Below are positions 7,910 to 16,618 of a stretch of 19,822 bases of DNA, piece by piece. A program made the translations under genes and the position numbers. The stretch comes from UBA7960 sp964348755 (lineage in GTDB: Bacteria; Bacteroidota; Bacteroidia; Bacteroidales; UBA7960), in contig CAYGDW010000055.1 in assembly GCA_964348755.1 (NCBI GenBank), positions 1 to 19,822 of the forward strand. The letters are read 5' to 3'. The notes beneath the pieces were generated by a model. It was not told where the DNA came from. It searched no databases and saw only the letters and a program-made list of their open reading frames with translations. Each line of letters opens with the position of its first letter. Position 1 is the first letter of the stretch.

Positions 7910-9154
7910 ATGCTAAAGTTTGAAAAACAAGTTCTTGCCAATGGTCTGCGTGTGGTGGTTCACCGCGACAATAGCACACCCATGGCCACTTTTAATTTGC
8001 TTTACAATGTGGGCTCGCGAGACGATGGCCCTGATAAAACAGGATTCGCTCACCTGTTAGAACACCTGATGTTTGAAGGATCTGTCAATATCCCCGATTT
8101 CGACACCCAAATACAAAATGCCGGGGGCGAAAACAATGCCTTTACCACCAACGACTTAACCAATTACTACATTACCGTTCCGGCTCAAAATATCGAAACC
8201 GCTTTTTGGCTCGAATCTGACCGAATGCTTGGCCTTGCATTATCGAATGATAAACTCGCTGTACAAAAAAATGTGGTGGTGGAGGAGTTCAGGCAGTCAT
8301 ACCTAAACCAGCCTTACGGCGATGTGTGGCTGCTGCTGCGCCCACTGGTTTATACCACCCACCCTTACATGTGGCCAACTATTGGTAAGGACATTCAGCA
8401 AATAAAAGATGCTACCCTTGACGACGTGAACCATTTTTTCAAAAAGTTTTATCATCCCGCAAATGCAATACTTGCCGTAACAGGCCATATTGACCCGGCC
8501 CATGTTTTTGCTCTGGCCCAAAAATGGTTTGGCGATATACCTATGGGACAGCCATTTGTGCGAAATATTGAACCAGAGCCCGTGCAATACGCACAACGAA
8601 GGCTCAGCGTTGTACGACCAGTACCCTTTGGGCAAATTTATATTGCCTTCCATACCTGTGGAAGGGCCAACAAAGAGTTTTACGCAACCGACCTGCTGAG
8701 CGATGTGCTTGCAAACGGAACCTCTTCAAGGCTTATTCAACGACTGGTAAAAGATAAAAGATTGTTTAGCCAGGTAAATGCATACATTACCGGAAGCATT
8801 GACAATGGCCTTTTTGTGGTAACAGGCACTTTGCTCGAAGAAACCTCAATGGAGCTAGCAGAAGTGGCTCTTTTCGAAGAGCTTTATAAGTTGAGGAAAG
8901 AAACCATTAGCAAACGCGAACTGCAGAAAGTTAAAAACAAGGCCGAAGCTTCGCACATTTTTTCTGATGCAGATGTTATGGACAAGGCTATGAATCTGGC
9001 TTATTATGAAATGCTTGGCGATGCTGACCTTATAAACTGCCAAACCTCAATGTATTTCAACCAGACAGCCCAAATGCTGAAGCAAACCGCCCAACAGATA
9101 TTTTTGCCAGAAAGGGCCAGCATTTTGCATTATCACGCATCAAAATCCAACTAA
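7910..9154 (+). CDS. M16B zinc metallopeptidase, catalytic subunit
   Basis: A 414-aa pitrilysin/insulinase-family peptidase. The inverted zinc motif HxxEH is His48-Leu-Leu-Glu51-His52, preceded by the usual GFA, and the downstream acidic ligand lies in VVVEEFRQ (Glu125/Glu126). The C-terminal domain keeps the SSRLIQRLVKDKRLF block but lacks the Tyr of the R/Y substrate-binding pair, which the next gene supplies. No signal peptide is visible, so it is predicted cytoplasmic. The ATG at 7910 is chosen because the protein then begins at the family's usual LANGLRVVV strand and a GAAAGG (7897-7902) sits 7 nt upstream; a TTG at 7895 overlapping the preceding stop is less likely. Bacterial M16B pairs usually act as heterodimers. 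Confidence 0.93.
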   Translation: MLKFEKQVLANGLRVVVHRDNSTPMATFNLLYNVGSRDDGPDKTGFAHLLEHLMFEGSVNIPDFDTQIQNAGGENNAFTTNDLTNYYITVPAQNIETAFWLESDRMLGLALSNDKLAVQKNVVVEEFRQSYLNQPYGDVWLLLRPLVYTTHPYMWPTIGKDIQQIKDATLDDVNHFFKKFYHPANAILAVTGHIDPAHVFALAQKWFGDIPMGQPFVRNIEPEPVQYAQRRLSVVRPVPFGQIYIAFHTCGRANKEFYATDLLSDVLANGTSSRLIQRLVKDKRLFSQVNAYITGSIDNGLFVVTGTLLEETSMELAEVALFEELYKLRKETISKRELQKVKNKAEASHIFSDADVMDKAMNLAYYEMLGDADLINCQTSMYFNQTAQMLKQTAQQIFLPERASILHYHASKSN

Positions 9155-9170
9155 TATATTGGTTTTATAA

Positions 9171-10454
9171 ATGATAAACCGGAAAAATCCTCCAGCCACC
9201 AGCCTGATTGCCCCCTTGCCTTTTTTAACCCCTGAAAAATCGGTGCTTAGCAATGGAGTGCCTGTTTATATTGTTGATGGAGGAACCGAAGATATTATTA
9301 AAGTTGAAATCCTTTTTGAGGCCGGAGGCTACAATGAACCCAAACCTTTGGTTGCACTTTCAACAGCCACCCTTTTAAAATCGGGAACAAAAACAAAAAA
9401 TCAGGCCACCATTAGCGAAACACTCGACTTTTTTGGTGCATTTTTGCAGATTGATGCACAAAAGGATATTATTTCAGCCAGCGTTTTTGTTCTAAAAAAA
9501 CACCTTGAGCCCATCCTTGAGCTGTTTAAGGAAATCATTATAGAACCAGTTTTTGCCAACAAAGAACTCGAGTTATTTCTGCAAAATCAAAAGAATCAGC
9601 ATATTACAAGTAATAGCAAGGTAGCACACCTGGCACGCAGGCATTTTGTCAACCAACTTTTCGGAAACAATCACCCCTACGGCCAAATTGCAAACACTAC
9701 CGACTTCGATAAAGTTTCGCGCGAGGATTTGCTCACTTTTCACCAGCAATGGCTTCAACCACAAACTATTAGCATAATTGTGTCGGGCAAATTGCCTTCT
9801 AATATTTCGGAACTTATTGAGAGGCATTTTGGTGCAAACCAATGGTTAATGAAGGAAAACCTACAACCCGAACCATTTTTTCAGTTTTCAGAAAACAAAA
9901 GAAAGAAGCTTTTAATTCCTAAAGAAGACGCTCTGCAATCGGCCATTCGAATAGGCAAACGCACAATAAACCGCAACCAGGCTGCCCATCACAAGCTTGT
10001 TATTACCAATGCATTGCTTGGCGGTTTTTTTGGTTCCAGGTTAATGCGAAATATCAGGCAGGACAAGGGTTTTACCTACGGTATCAATTCGGGGCTGGTT
10101 TCGCTGGTGCGCGATGGATATTTCTTTGTTGGCACTGAAGTTGGGGTAGATGTTTGCAAGGCTGCCATAGACCAGATTTACCACGAAATGAAGGCCCTTA
10201 GAACAATCCCTGCAAGCCCCCAAGAGTTGCATACCCTGAAAAATTACCTGGCCGGCAATTTTGTTCGATTGTTCGATGGCCCTTTTGCACAGGCCGAACG
10301 GTTCAAAGAAATGGTGGTGTTTAAGCTCGAACCAAGCTATTACAACCAGTTTTTACTTGAATTGAACCAATGCAGCCCCGAAACTATTATGCAAACCGCT
10401 CATGAGTACCTCCATGAAGACTCTTTGACAGAAGTGGTTGCCGGAAAATATTAG
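9171..10454 (+). CDS. M16B peptidase-like non-catalytic (R/Y) subunit
   Basis: A 427-aa M16-fold protein. The zinc site is absent: the helix that should carry HxxEH reads ALSTATLLKSGT (about 62-73). It keeps the R/Y motif of the C-terminal domain, Arg296 and Tyr303 in RNIRQDKGFTYG, which binds the substrate main chain in M16 heterodimers such as mitochondrial processing peptidase. It follows the catalytic subunit by 16 nt, and together the two complete one active site. No signal peptide is visible. The physiological substrate is unknown. Confidence 0.92.
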   Translation: MINRKNPPATSLIAPLPFLTPEKSVLSNGVPVYIVDGGTEDIIKVEILFEAGGYNEPKPLVALSTATLLKSGTKTKNQATISETLDFFGAFLQIDAQKDIISASVFVLKKHLEPILELFKEIIIEPVFANKELELFLQNQKNQHITSNSKVAHLARRHFVNQLFGNNHPYGQIANTTDFDKVSREDLLTFHQQWLQPQTISIIVSGKLPSNISELIERHFGANQWLMKENLQPEPFFQFSENKRKKLLIPKEDALQSAIRIGKRTINRNQAAHHKLVITNALLGGFFGSRLMRNIRQDKGFTYGINSGLVSLVRDGYFFVGTEVGVDVCKAAIDQIYHEMKALRTIPASPQELHTLKNYLAGNFVRLFDGPFAQAERFKEMVVFKLEPSYYNQFLLELNQCSPETIMQTAHEYLHEDSLTEVVAGKY

Positions 10455-10520
10455 ACAATTCAATTTTTTACCCTTAATTTCGTTGATACCATTTTGGCAG
10501 TTTCGTAAAGGTTTTGGGTT

Positions 10521-12053
10521 ATGAGCATAATTTTTTCAATTGGCGCAAGGGCTAACTTTTTTGTTTATTTTGCGTGGGTTTTTGCTTTTGCCAGTCAGGG
10601 TTTTTCTCAAACCGAAAATTCGATACGAATCGATTCGGTAAGTGTAATTGGTTCAACTGGCAATGTTATTATAGGCTGGACACTGCAAACTACCCAAACC
10701 CAGGGATTTATTGAGGTAAAAAGGCAACTGCCCGACCTAACCTACGGAAACCTGCCCACAATCAATAATTTAAATACCAGTTTTTATATCGACAATAGCG
10801 TGAACGCTGGTAATCAACCATTTTCGTATTTTGTGGCGGCCTTTGATGGCGGCGGAGGAACCCTTGCTCCAAGCCTTGCTCACCAAACTATTTTTCTAAG
10901 GCAACCCCAGACCGATTTCTGCAAAGGCCAAGTTGTGCTGAGTTGGTCAAATTATCAGGTAACCACCACCACCCTCATTCAGCAGCGCCCAGTTCCTCTC
11001 GATGGTCTTCGTGTACAAATTTCTACAGACGGAAGCAGCTTTCATACCATTGCCACACTCTCATTGCCTCCGATAAGTCCAGGTATTCAGGAGTATAATG
11101 TGTCTGGCCTTAGCCCGGGGCTATATTTTTTCCGCATTAGGGCTTTCAGTTCGATAACCGGCCACACATCAACCTCAAATATCAGGTCGTTTGGCTATAA
11201 TCCACCAGCAATTAGTGATCTGGCCATTGACTACGTTGATGTTTTTGAAAATTCAGAGGCCCGCATCTCCTTTAGCGCTTCAGGCTCAACAAATGCCTTT
11301 TATTTTGAGCTTTTCCGCTCTCTAAAACCCGACCAGGGCTACCAGCTTGTTGGGCAAACTCCTGTGGTTTCAGTTTTTTCTGACCGCCCTGAAATTGGCC
11401 AGGGGCCCTGGTATTATAAAATTAAAGCATGGCTCAAAGATTGGAAATGCGACCTACCCGGTTTTGAAAGCCCAAAACCTTTTTCAAGCATTTTTTTAAG
11501 TGCCGGAAAACCTGAAAACCTTTCGGAAGTAAAGCTTGCCTGGGAGCATTTTCTGCCTCCGGCACGCAATTTTGTATATAACCTTCTGGTTTTACCTTTC
11601 AATGGACAATGGCAAAGCATTTCTGGTTTCAGTGCAACCCAGCCAGGAACTTTTATACATAAAACCACCCCGGGTGAGCTGGTTGGCCACGTATTATATA
11701 AAATTGAAGCCCGCGACCTTTCTTTTCCAAACCCTGTCATTTCTTCAAATTATGTAGTAGCATATATTGAGCCGGTGGTAAACATTCCAAACGCTTTCAG
11801 GCCTGCAAGCAACGATCAGCGCAATACTGTTTTAAAACCCGATTTCCGGGGTTTTATTCCAGAACACTTTCAATTCTGGATTTTCAATCGTTGGGGTCAA
11901 ACAGTATTTGAGTCATCTGACCCTGCTCATGGGTGGAATGGTAACCTCGATACCAGCTTGGCTGAGCCGGGTGTGTACTCTTTCATGCTTAACTACACAG
12001 CCCCCGGGGGCAAGAAATTCGAACGCCGGGGTGTGGTAACCCTTGTGCGCTAA
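10521..12053 (+). CDS. Secreted fibronectin-like protein with type IX secretion C-terminal sorting domain
   Basis: A 510-aa protein. The signal peptide ends near GFSQ (residue 30). The body (about 35-420) looks like three or four fibronectin type III-like beta-sandwich repeats, with phrases such as GLSPGLYFFRIRAFS and GPWYYKIKAW; no catalytic domain is visible. The last 90 residues match the gliding-motility-associated C-terminal (CHU_C, type B) sorting domain: IPNAFRP, FQFWIFNRWGQTVFES, GWNG, EPGVYSFMLNY and a final GVVTLVR. Such domains direct export through the type IX secretion system to the cell surface, often with the PorP/SprF partner, none of which is encoded here. Probably an adhesin or surface-structure protein. 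Confidence 0.88.
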   Translation: MSIIFSIGARANFFVYFAWVFAFASQGFSQTENSIRIDSVSVIGSTGNVIIGWTLQTTQTQGFIEVKRQLPDLTYGNLPTINNLNTSFYIDNSVNAGNQPFSYFVAAFDGGGGTLAPSLAHQTIFLRQPQTDFCKGQVVLSWSNYQVTTTTLIQQRPVPLDGLRVQISTDGSSFHTIATLSLPPISPGIQEYNVSGLSPGLYFFRIRAFSSITGHTSTSNIRSFGYNPPAISDLAIDYVDVFENSEARISFSASGSTNAFYFELFRSLKPDQGYQLVGQTPVVSVFSDRPEIGQGPWYYKIKAWLKDWKCDLPGFESPKPFSSIFLSAGKPENLSEVKLAWEHFLPPARNFVYNLLVLPFNGQWQSISGFSATQPGTFIHKTTPGELVGHVLYKIEARDLSFPNPVISSNYVVAYIEPVVNIPNAFRPASNDQRNTVLKPDFRGFIPEHFQFWIFNRWGQTVFESSDPAHGWNGNLDTSLAEPGVYSFMLNYTAPGGKKFERRGVVTLVR

Positions 12054-12131
12054 TGGGGTTATATGCCCTCCCGTTTGCATTGAAACCCTTGATTTTAGGA
12101 ATTTTTAAAACTCTTTCTCTGTAAATTTTCA

Positions 12132-12139
12132 TACTTTTG
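12132..12139 (+). promoter_or_regulatory. -7 element of the guaB promoter
   Basis: TACTTTTG matches TAnnTTTG exactly and is followed by CA, as in many Bacteroidota promoters. It lies 26 nt before the guaB ATG. No TTG is found at the right distance upstream, so the -33 element is poor or absent. It would drive guaB and, through the short gaps downstream, the chaperone genes. Confidence 0.55.
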
Positions 12140-12165
12140 CACTTAATTTTCTAAATCGACCCCCC

Positions 12166-13635
12166 ATGCTCAACGACAACCAGAAATTTGCCGGCGAAGG
12201 GCTTACCTACGACGATGTTTTGCTGGTCCCTGCATACTCAGAAGTATTGCCCCGGCAGGCTGATATCAGCTCTTATTTTACCCGGAACATTAGGCTCAAT
12301 ATTCCGGTTGTTTCAGCAGCCATGGATACCGTAACCGAATCGCGTATGGCCATTGCCATAGCGCAGGAAGGGGGCATAGGGGTGTTGCATAAAAACATGA
12401 CCATAGAAGACCAGGCCGCCAAAGTAAAGCGGGTAAAAAGGTCGGAAAACGGAATGATTACCGACCCTGTTACCCTTCATGAGAGTGCACTGATTGGCGA
12501 CGCCCTCAAAATAATGAAGGAGTTTAATATAGGAGGAATCCCCGTTGTAAACGACAATAAGCGCCTGGTGGGTATTCTCACTAGCCGCGACCTGCGCTTC
12601 GAAAAAGAACTTTCAAAGCCCATTACACTGGTTATGACCAGCCAAAACCTCATTACAACCAACGAATTTATTGGTTTTGAAAATGCCGAAGAAATTTTGC
12701 AGGAGCATAAAATCGAAAAACTACCTGTGGTCGATGCAGAAAACCGGCTGGTTGGGCTTATTACTTATCGCGACATTATAAAAATAAAAGAACGGCCCAA
12801 CGCCTGCAAAGATAAGCGTGGGCGGCTCAGAGTAGCTGCTGCCGTTGGGGTTACCCCCGATACCTTTTTCAGGGTAGAATCGTTGGTTAATGCAGGTGCC
12901 GATTGCGTAGTAATCGATACAGCACATGGCCATTCAAAAGGAGTAATTGAAATGGCCAAAAAGGTAAGGGAACGCTTTCAGGATATTGACCTGGTGGTAG
13001 GCAATGTGGCTACGGCCGAAGCTGCCCGCGACATGATGAAGGTTGGTGTTGATGCCATAAAAGTAGGCATTGGTCCTGGCAGTATTTGCACTACCCGAAT
13101 AATTGCCGGTGTTGGAGTACCGCAGCTTTCGGCCGTTTACGAAGTGGCAAAAGCCCTTCGGGGTTCGGGCATTCCGGTTATAGCCGATGGGGGCATCAGA
13201 TATACCGGCGACATTGTTAAAGCCATTGCTGCTGGCGCTTCCTCCATAATGGCTGGTTCACTATTTGCCGGTGTTGAAGAATCGCCAGGCGAAACCGTCA
13301 TTTTCGAAGGAAGAAAATACAAAACATATCGCGGAATGGGCTCATTGGAAGCCATGGCGCAAGGGTCGAAAGACCGCTATTTTCAGGATGTGGAAGACGA
13401 TTTGAAAAAACTCGTGCCCGAAGGTATTGTTGGCCGCGTGCCCTACAAAGGAACCCTCTCAGAGGTTGTGCACCAAATGGTTGGTGGCCTTAGGGCCGGA
13501 ATGGGATATTGCGGCGCACCCAATATTGATGCCCTTAAAAATGCCAGATTTATCAGAATTACCAGCGCAGGCATTCGCGAAAGCCACGTGCACGATGTGC
13601 AAATTACCAGCGAAGCGCCAAACTATAGCAGATAA
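12166..13635 (+). CDS. guaB: IMP dehydrogenase
   Basis: Oxidises IMP to XMP with NAD+, the committed step of GMP synthesis, in the cytoplasm. At 489 aa it has the standard bacterial length. The N-terminus GLTYDDVLLVPAYSEVLP is diagnostic. Two CBS domains sit at about 96-210 (SALIGDALKIMKEFNIGGIP and ENAEEILQEHKIEKLPVVD), which in the family sense nucleotides. The catalytic loop GPGSICTTRIIAGVGVPQ places the nucleophile at Cys308; the mobile flap has GSKDRYFQ with Arg404 and Tyr405. All key residues are present. The chaperone genes start 36 nt downstream on the same strand. Confidence 0.98.
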   Translation: MLNDNQKFAGEGLTYDDVLLVPAYSEVLPRQADISSYFTRNIRLNIPVVSAAMDTVTESRMAIAIAQEGGIGVLHKNMTIEDQAAKVKRVKRSENGMITDPVTLHESALIGDALKIMKEFNIGGIPVVNDNKRLVGILTSRDLRFEKELSKPITLVMTSQNLITTNEFIGFENAEEILQEHKIEKLPVVDAENRLVGLITYRDIIKIKERPNACKDKRGRLRVAAAVGVTPDTFFRVESLVNAGADCVVIDTAHGHSKGVIEMAKKVRERFQDIDLVVGNVATAEAARDMMKVGVDAIKVGIGPGSICTTRIIAGVGVPQLSAVYEVAKALRGSGIPVIADGGIRYTGDIVKAIAAGASSIMAGSLFAGVEESPGETVIFEGRKYKTYRGMGSLEAMAQGSKDRYFQDVEDDLKKLVPEGIVGRVPYKGTLSEVVHQMVGGLRAGMGYCGAPNIDALKNARFIRITSAGIRESHVHDVQITSEAPNYSR

Positions 13636-13671
13636 TTAATCGGATTATCAAAAAAAACCAGAAAAAAATAC

Positions 13672-15678
13672 ATGAACAAAGTCCCGGCTATTTTTCTCCT
13701 TTTTGTTTTTCTCCTGGGTTTTTATCCGGCTTCCTCTGGCCAAAACAACCCGGATCAGGTCATGATTAAAATTAACGGGCGAACCATCACTCTCTCAGAA
13801 TTTGAATCAGCATTCCGCAAAAACAATTCTGCCCTGCAGCTGGCCGACCAAAAATCTGTTGAAGAATACCTCGAACTGTTTATCGACTTTAATCTGAAAG
13901 TGCTTGAGGCCATTAGCCTGGGTATGGACACTAACCCAGTGTTTATAAGTGAGCTGGCCGGATATCGCGAACAATTGGCCAAACCCTACCTCAACGACCA
14001 AAAGGTTAGCGAACAACTGCTCAACGAAGCTTTTGATCGTATGCAATATGACATTAGGGCTTCACACATATTGGTTAACGTTGCAGAACATGCCAGCCCC
14101 TCCGACACACTTGCTGCTTGGCAGCGTATTAACAAAATTAGGCAGCGTATCATCAATGGCGAGCCATTCGAAGAGGTGGCCCGCAGCGAATCAGATGACC
14201 CCTCGGCCGCTGATCAACCCGCCACTGCCAATAGACCTGCCATGCGCGGAAATGGGGGCGACTTGGGCTACTTTACCGTATTAGACATGGTTTACCCATT
14301 CGAAACAGCAGCCTACAATACCCCTGTCGGGGAAATTTCCCAACCTGTACGCTCAGCATTCGGTTTTCACATTATAAAAGTAACCGATCGCCTGCCTGCC
14401 ATGGGAAGGGCTCACGTGGCGCATATTATGACCATTTTTAACCAGGGCACAGACCAGGCCATGCAGGAAAACCTCAGAATTCATAGCCAGGAAATTTACA
14501 TGAGATTAATCGCTGGCGAAGACTTTGGTGAACTTGCTTCAACCTATTCAGACGACCGCTCATCTGGCCGGCGAAACGGTGAATTGCCTCCTTTTACCTC
14601 AAACAGGATGGTGCCCGAGTTTATCAAAGCCATTAGCCAGCTAAATGAACCCGGACAAATTTCTCCGCCAGTAAAAACCCAATATGGATGGCATATTATT
14701 AGGCTAATTGAAAAAACCAAACCTGCCAATTTTGAAGAGGCTGCCATAGATCTTAAAAGCCGTATTGCACGCGACTCCCGCTCGCAACTCAGCCAAAAAG
14801 TGGTTATTGAACGGCTCAAAAGCGAATACAACTTTAAGGAAAACCCAAATGCCCTTGCCGATTTTTTTAAAGTAGTAGATGCCTCAATTTTTGAGGGCAA
14901 ATGGGAAACCTCTGCTGCAGCAGCCCTCAATGAGCCTCTGTTTTGGTTTGCCGACCAAAAAATAATGCAAAGCGAATTTGCAAAATATCTTAATCAGGTG
15001 CAGGTAATGCGAACCCCCGAAGCCATCGAAACTTACGTTGGAGATATGTATGAGAATTTCGCAAGTCAGAAAATCCTCGATTACGAAAACAGCCGACTCG
15101 AGCTTAAATACCCCGAATTTCGAGCAATTATGCAGGAGTATCATGACGGCATTCTCCTTTTTGAACTAACAGACAAACTTGTGTGGACAAAAGCAGTTGA
15201 GGATACATTAGGCCAACATCAGTTTCTGAATGAACACCAACAAAACTATATCTGGCCCAATCGCCTCGATGCTACTATATATACTTTCAACGACAGGCCC
15301 ACGGCAAATATGGCCAGGCGTGACATTGTACGAGCACGGCGCCAAGGCCTCGACTATACACATATCCTTTCAAAGTTCAATTCGAACTCACCATTAAGCG
15401 TGTCGGCTCAAAAGGGCGTATTTTCTGTGAAGGAACAAGAAGCCCTGAAACTTGCAAAATGGAAAAAGGGAGTCGGAAAACCATTTCAGTGGAAAGACAA
15501 GGTTCTGATAGTCCAAGTTCAAGAGGTTTTGCCTTCACGGCGAAAAAATCTACCAGAAGTCAGAGGCTTGCTTATAGCCGATTATCAGGCATATCTTGAA
15601 AGACTATGGGTAGCAGGGCTCAGGCAAAAGTACCAAGTGGAGGTTGACAGGTCATTGATTCAGAAAATAAGGTTTTAG
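13672..15678 (+). CDS. Periplasmic peptidyl-prolyl isomerase with two parvulin domains
   Basis: A 668-aa exported protein, signal peptide ending near SSGQ (residue 24). It has a SurA/PrsA-like helical N-terminal region (about 28-125, with YLELFIDFNLKVLEA), parvulin domain 1 at about 128-240 (RASHILVNV ... GGDLGYFTVLDMVYPFE ... FGFHIIKVTD) and parvulin domain 2 at about 247-348 (AHVAHIMTIF ... NGELPPFTSNRMVPEF ... YGWHIIRLIE). A further 320 residues have no recognised domain. Proteins of this group fold or escort outer-membrane proteins. First of three related genes, with a 17-nt gap to the next, so this is an operon. Confidence 0.92.
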   Translation: MNKVPAIFLLFVFLLGFYPASSGQNNPDQVMIKINGRTITLSEFESAFRKNNSALQLADQKSVEEYLELFIDFNLKVLEAISLGMDTNPVFISELAGYREQLAKPYLNDQKVSEQLLNEAFDRMQYDIRASHILVNVAEHASPSDTLAAWQRINKIRQRIINGEPFEEVARSESDDPSAADQPATANRPAMRGNGGDLGYFTVLDMVYPFETAAYNTPVGEISQPVRSAFGFHIIKVTDRLPAMGRAHVAHIMTIFNQGTDQAMQENLRIHSQEIYMRLIAGEDFGELASTYSDDRSSGRRNGELPPFTSNRMVPEFIKAISQLNEPGQISPPVKTQYGWHIIRLIEKTKPANFEEAAIDLKSRIARDSRSQLSQKVVIERLKSEYNFKENPNALADFFKVVDASIFEGKWETSAAAALNEPLFWFADQKIMQSEFAKYLNQVQVMRTPEAIETYVGDMYENFASQKILDYENSRLELKYPEFRAIMQEYHDGILLFELTDKLVWTKAVEDTLGQHQFLNEHQQNYIWPNRLDATIYTFNDRPTANMARRDIVRARRQGLDYTHILSKFNSNSPLSVSAQKGVFSVKEQEALKLAKWKKGVGKPFQWKDKVLIVQVQEVLPSRRKNLPEVRGLLIADYQAYLERLWVAGLRQKYQVEVDRSLIQKIRF

Positions 15679-15695
15679 CTTTATAAACGCACCCC

Positions 15696-16592
15696 ATGCC
15701 AATTGTGAAAAATATAAACCCGAAGTACTGCAGTTTCAGAATCAACGCATTGCTGATTATAGCTGCTATTTCAATAGTGGCTTTTTCTTGCAAAAGGCCC
15801 AGCCCTCAGGCAGGCGAAACACCATTGGCCAGGGTTTACAACACATTTCTTTACAAGTCAGACCTGGCCCGTATGCTCCCCCCGCATTCCAATGCAAAAG
15901 ACAGCGCTGTGCTGGCCGGGCGTATTATTGACACCTGGATAAAACAACAGGTTTTTTTGCACGAAGCATTACAAAACCTCTCGGGTGAAAACCAAGACTT
16001 TGAAAGGCAAATTCAGGAATACAAAAATTCTCTGACAATATTCGCTTTCGAAACCCAACTGGTTAAAGAACAGCTTGACACCGTGGTTACCGACCGGCAA
16101 CTGGCCGATTATTATGAAAAGCACAAGGGCGATTTCAAGCTTCGTGAAAATATTGTAATGGCCAATTATGTAAAATTACCGCTCGATGCGCCCGACCTGA
16201 ACCTGTTTCGACGGCTTTTTCGCTCAGATGACCCCGAAACAGCCGGTTTGCTCGAAGATTATTGCACTCAGAATGCAGCCACCTATTTTATTGATACCGG
16301 AACCTGGTTAATTTTCAACGATATCCTGCGCGATATTCCTTTGCAGGCTCCAAATGCAGAAACCTTTTTACGAAACAACAAAACCTCTGAATTTTCAGAT
16401 GAGAATTATCACTATTTCTTAAAAATTAGTGATTTTCAGCTTATAGGCAGCATTTCGCCTTTGGCATTTGAGCACGAAAACATAAGAAATATTATCCTGA
16501 ACCGCCGCAGGCATGAACTGATTAATCAGAATCGAAATCAATTTTACCAACAAGCCCTTAATAATAATCAGGTGGAAATTTTTTCCAATTGA
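15696..16592 (+). CDS. SurA-N-like lipoprotein without a recognisable parvulin domain
   Basis: A 298-aa predicted lipoprotein: hydrophobic segment about 17-31 and lipobox AFSC with Cys32. The following part (VYNTFLYKSDLARMLPP, then IIDTWIKQQVFLHEAL) resembles the helical N-terminal chaperone module of SurA/PrsA proteins. The usual parvulin signatures (HILV, GGDLG, GFHII) are absent in the second half, so isomerase activity is not expected. It lies between two parvulin proteins, 17 nt after the first and 26 nt before the second, which suggests the same outer-membrane assembly role. Homology to the SurA N-module is judged by eye and is only moderately certain. Confidence 0.75.
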   Translation: MPIVKNINPKYCSFRINALLIIAAISIVAFSCKRPSPQAGETPLARVYNTFLYKSDLARMLPPHSNAKDSAVLAGRIIDTWIKQQVFLHEALQNLSGENQDFERQIQEYKNSLTIFAFETQLVKEQLDTVVTDRQLADYYEKHKGDFKLRENIVMANYVKLPLDAPDLNLFRRLFRSDDPETAGLLEDYCTQNAATYFIDTGTWLIFNDILRDIPLQAPNAETFLRNNKTSEFSDENYHYFLKISDFQLIGSISPLAFEHENIRNIILNRRRHELINQNRNQFYQQALNNNQVEIFSN

Positions 16593-16618
16593 CAAAAATC
16601 TAAAACCTAATAGTCCCC

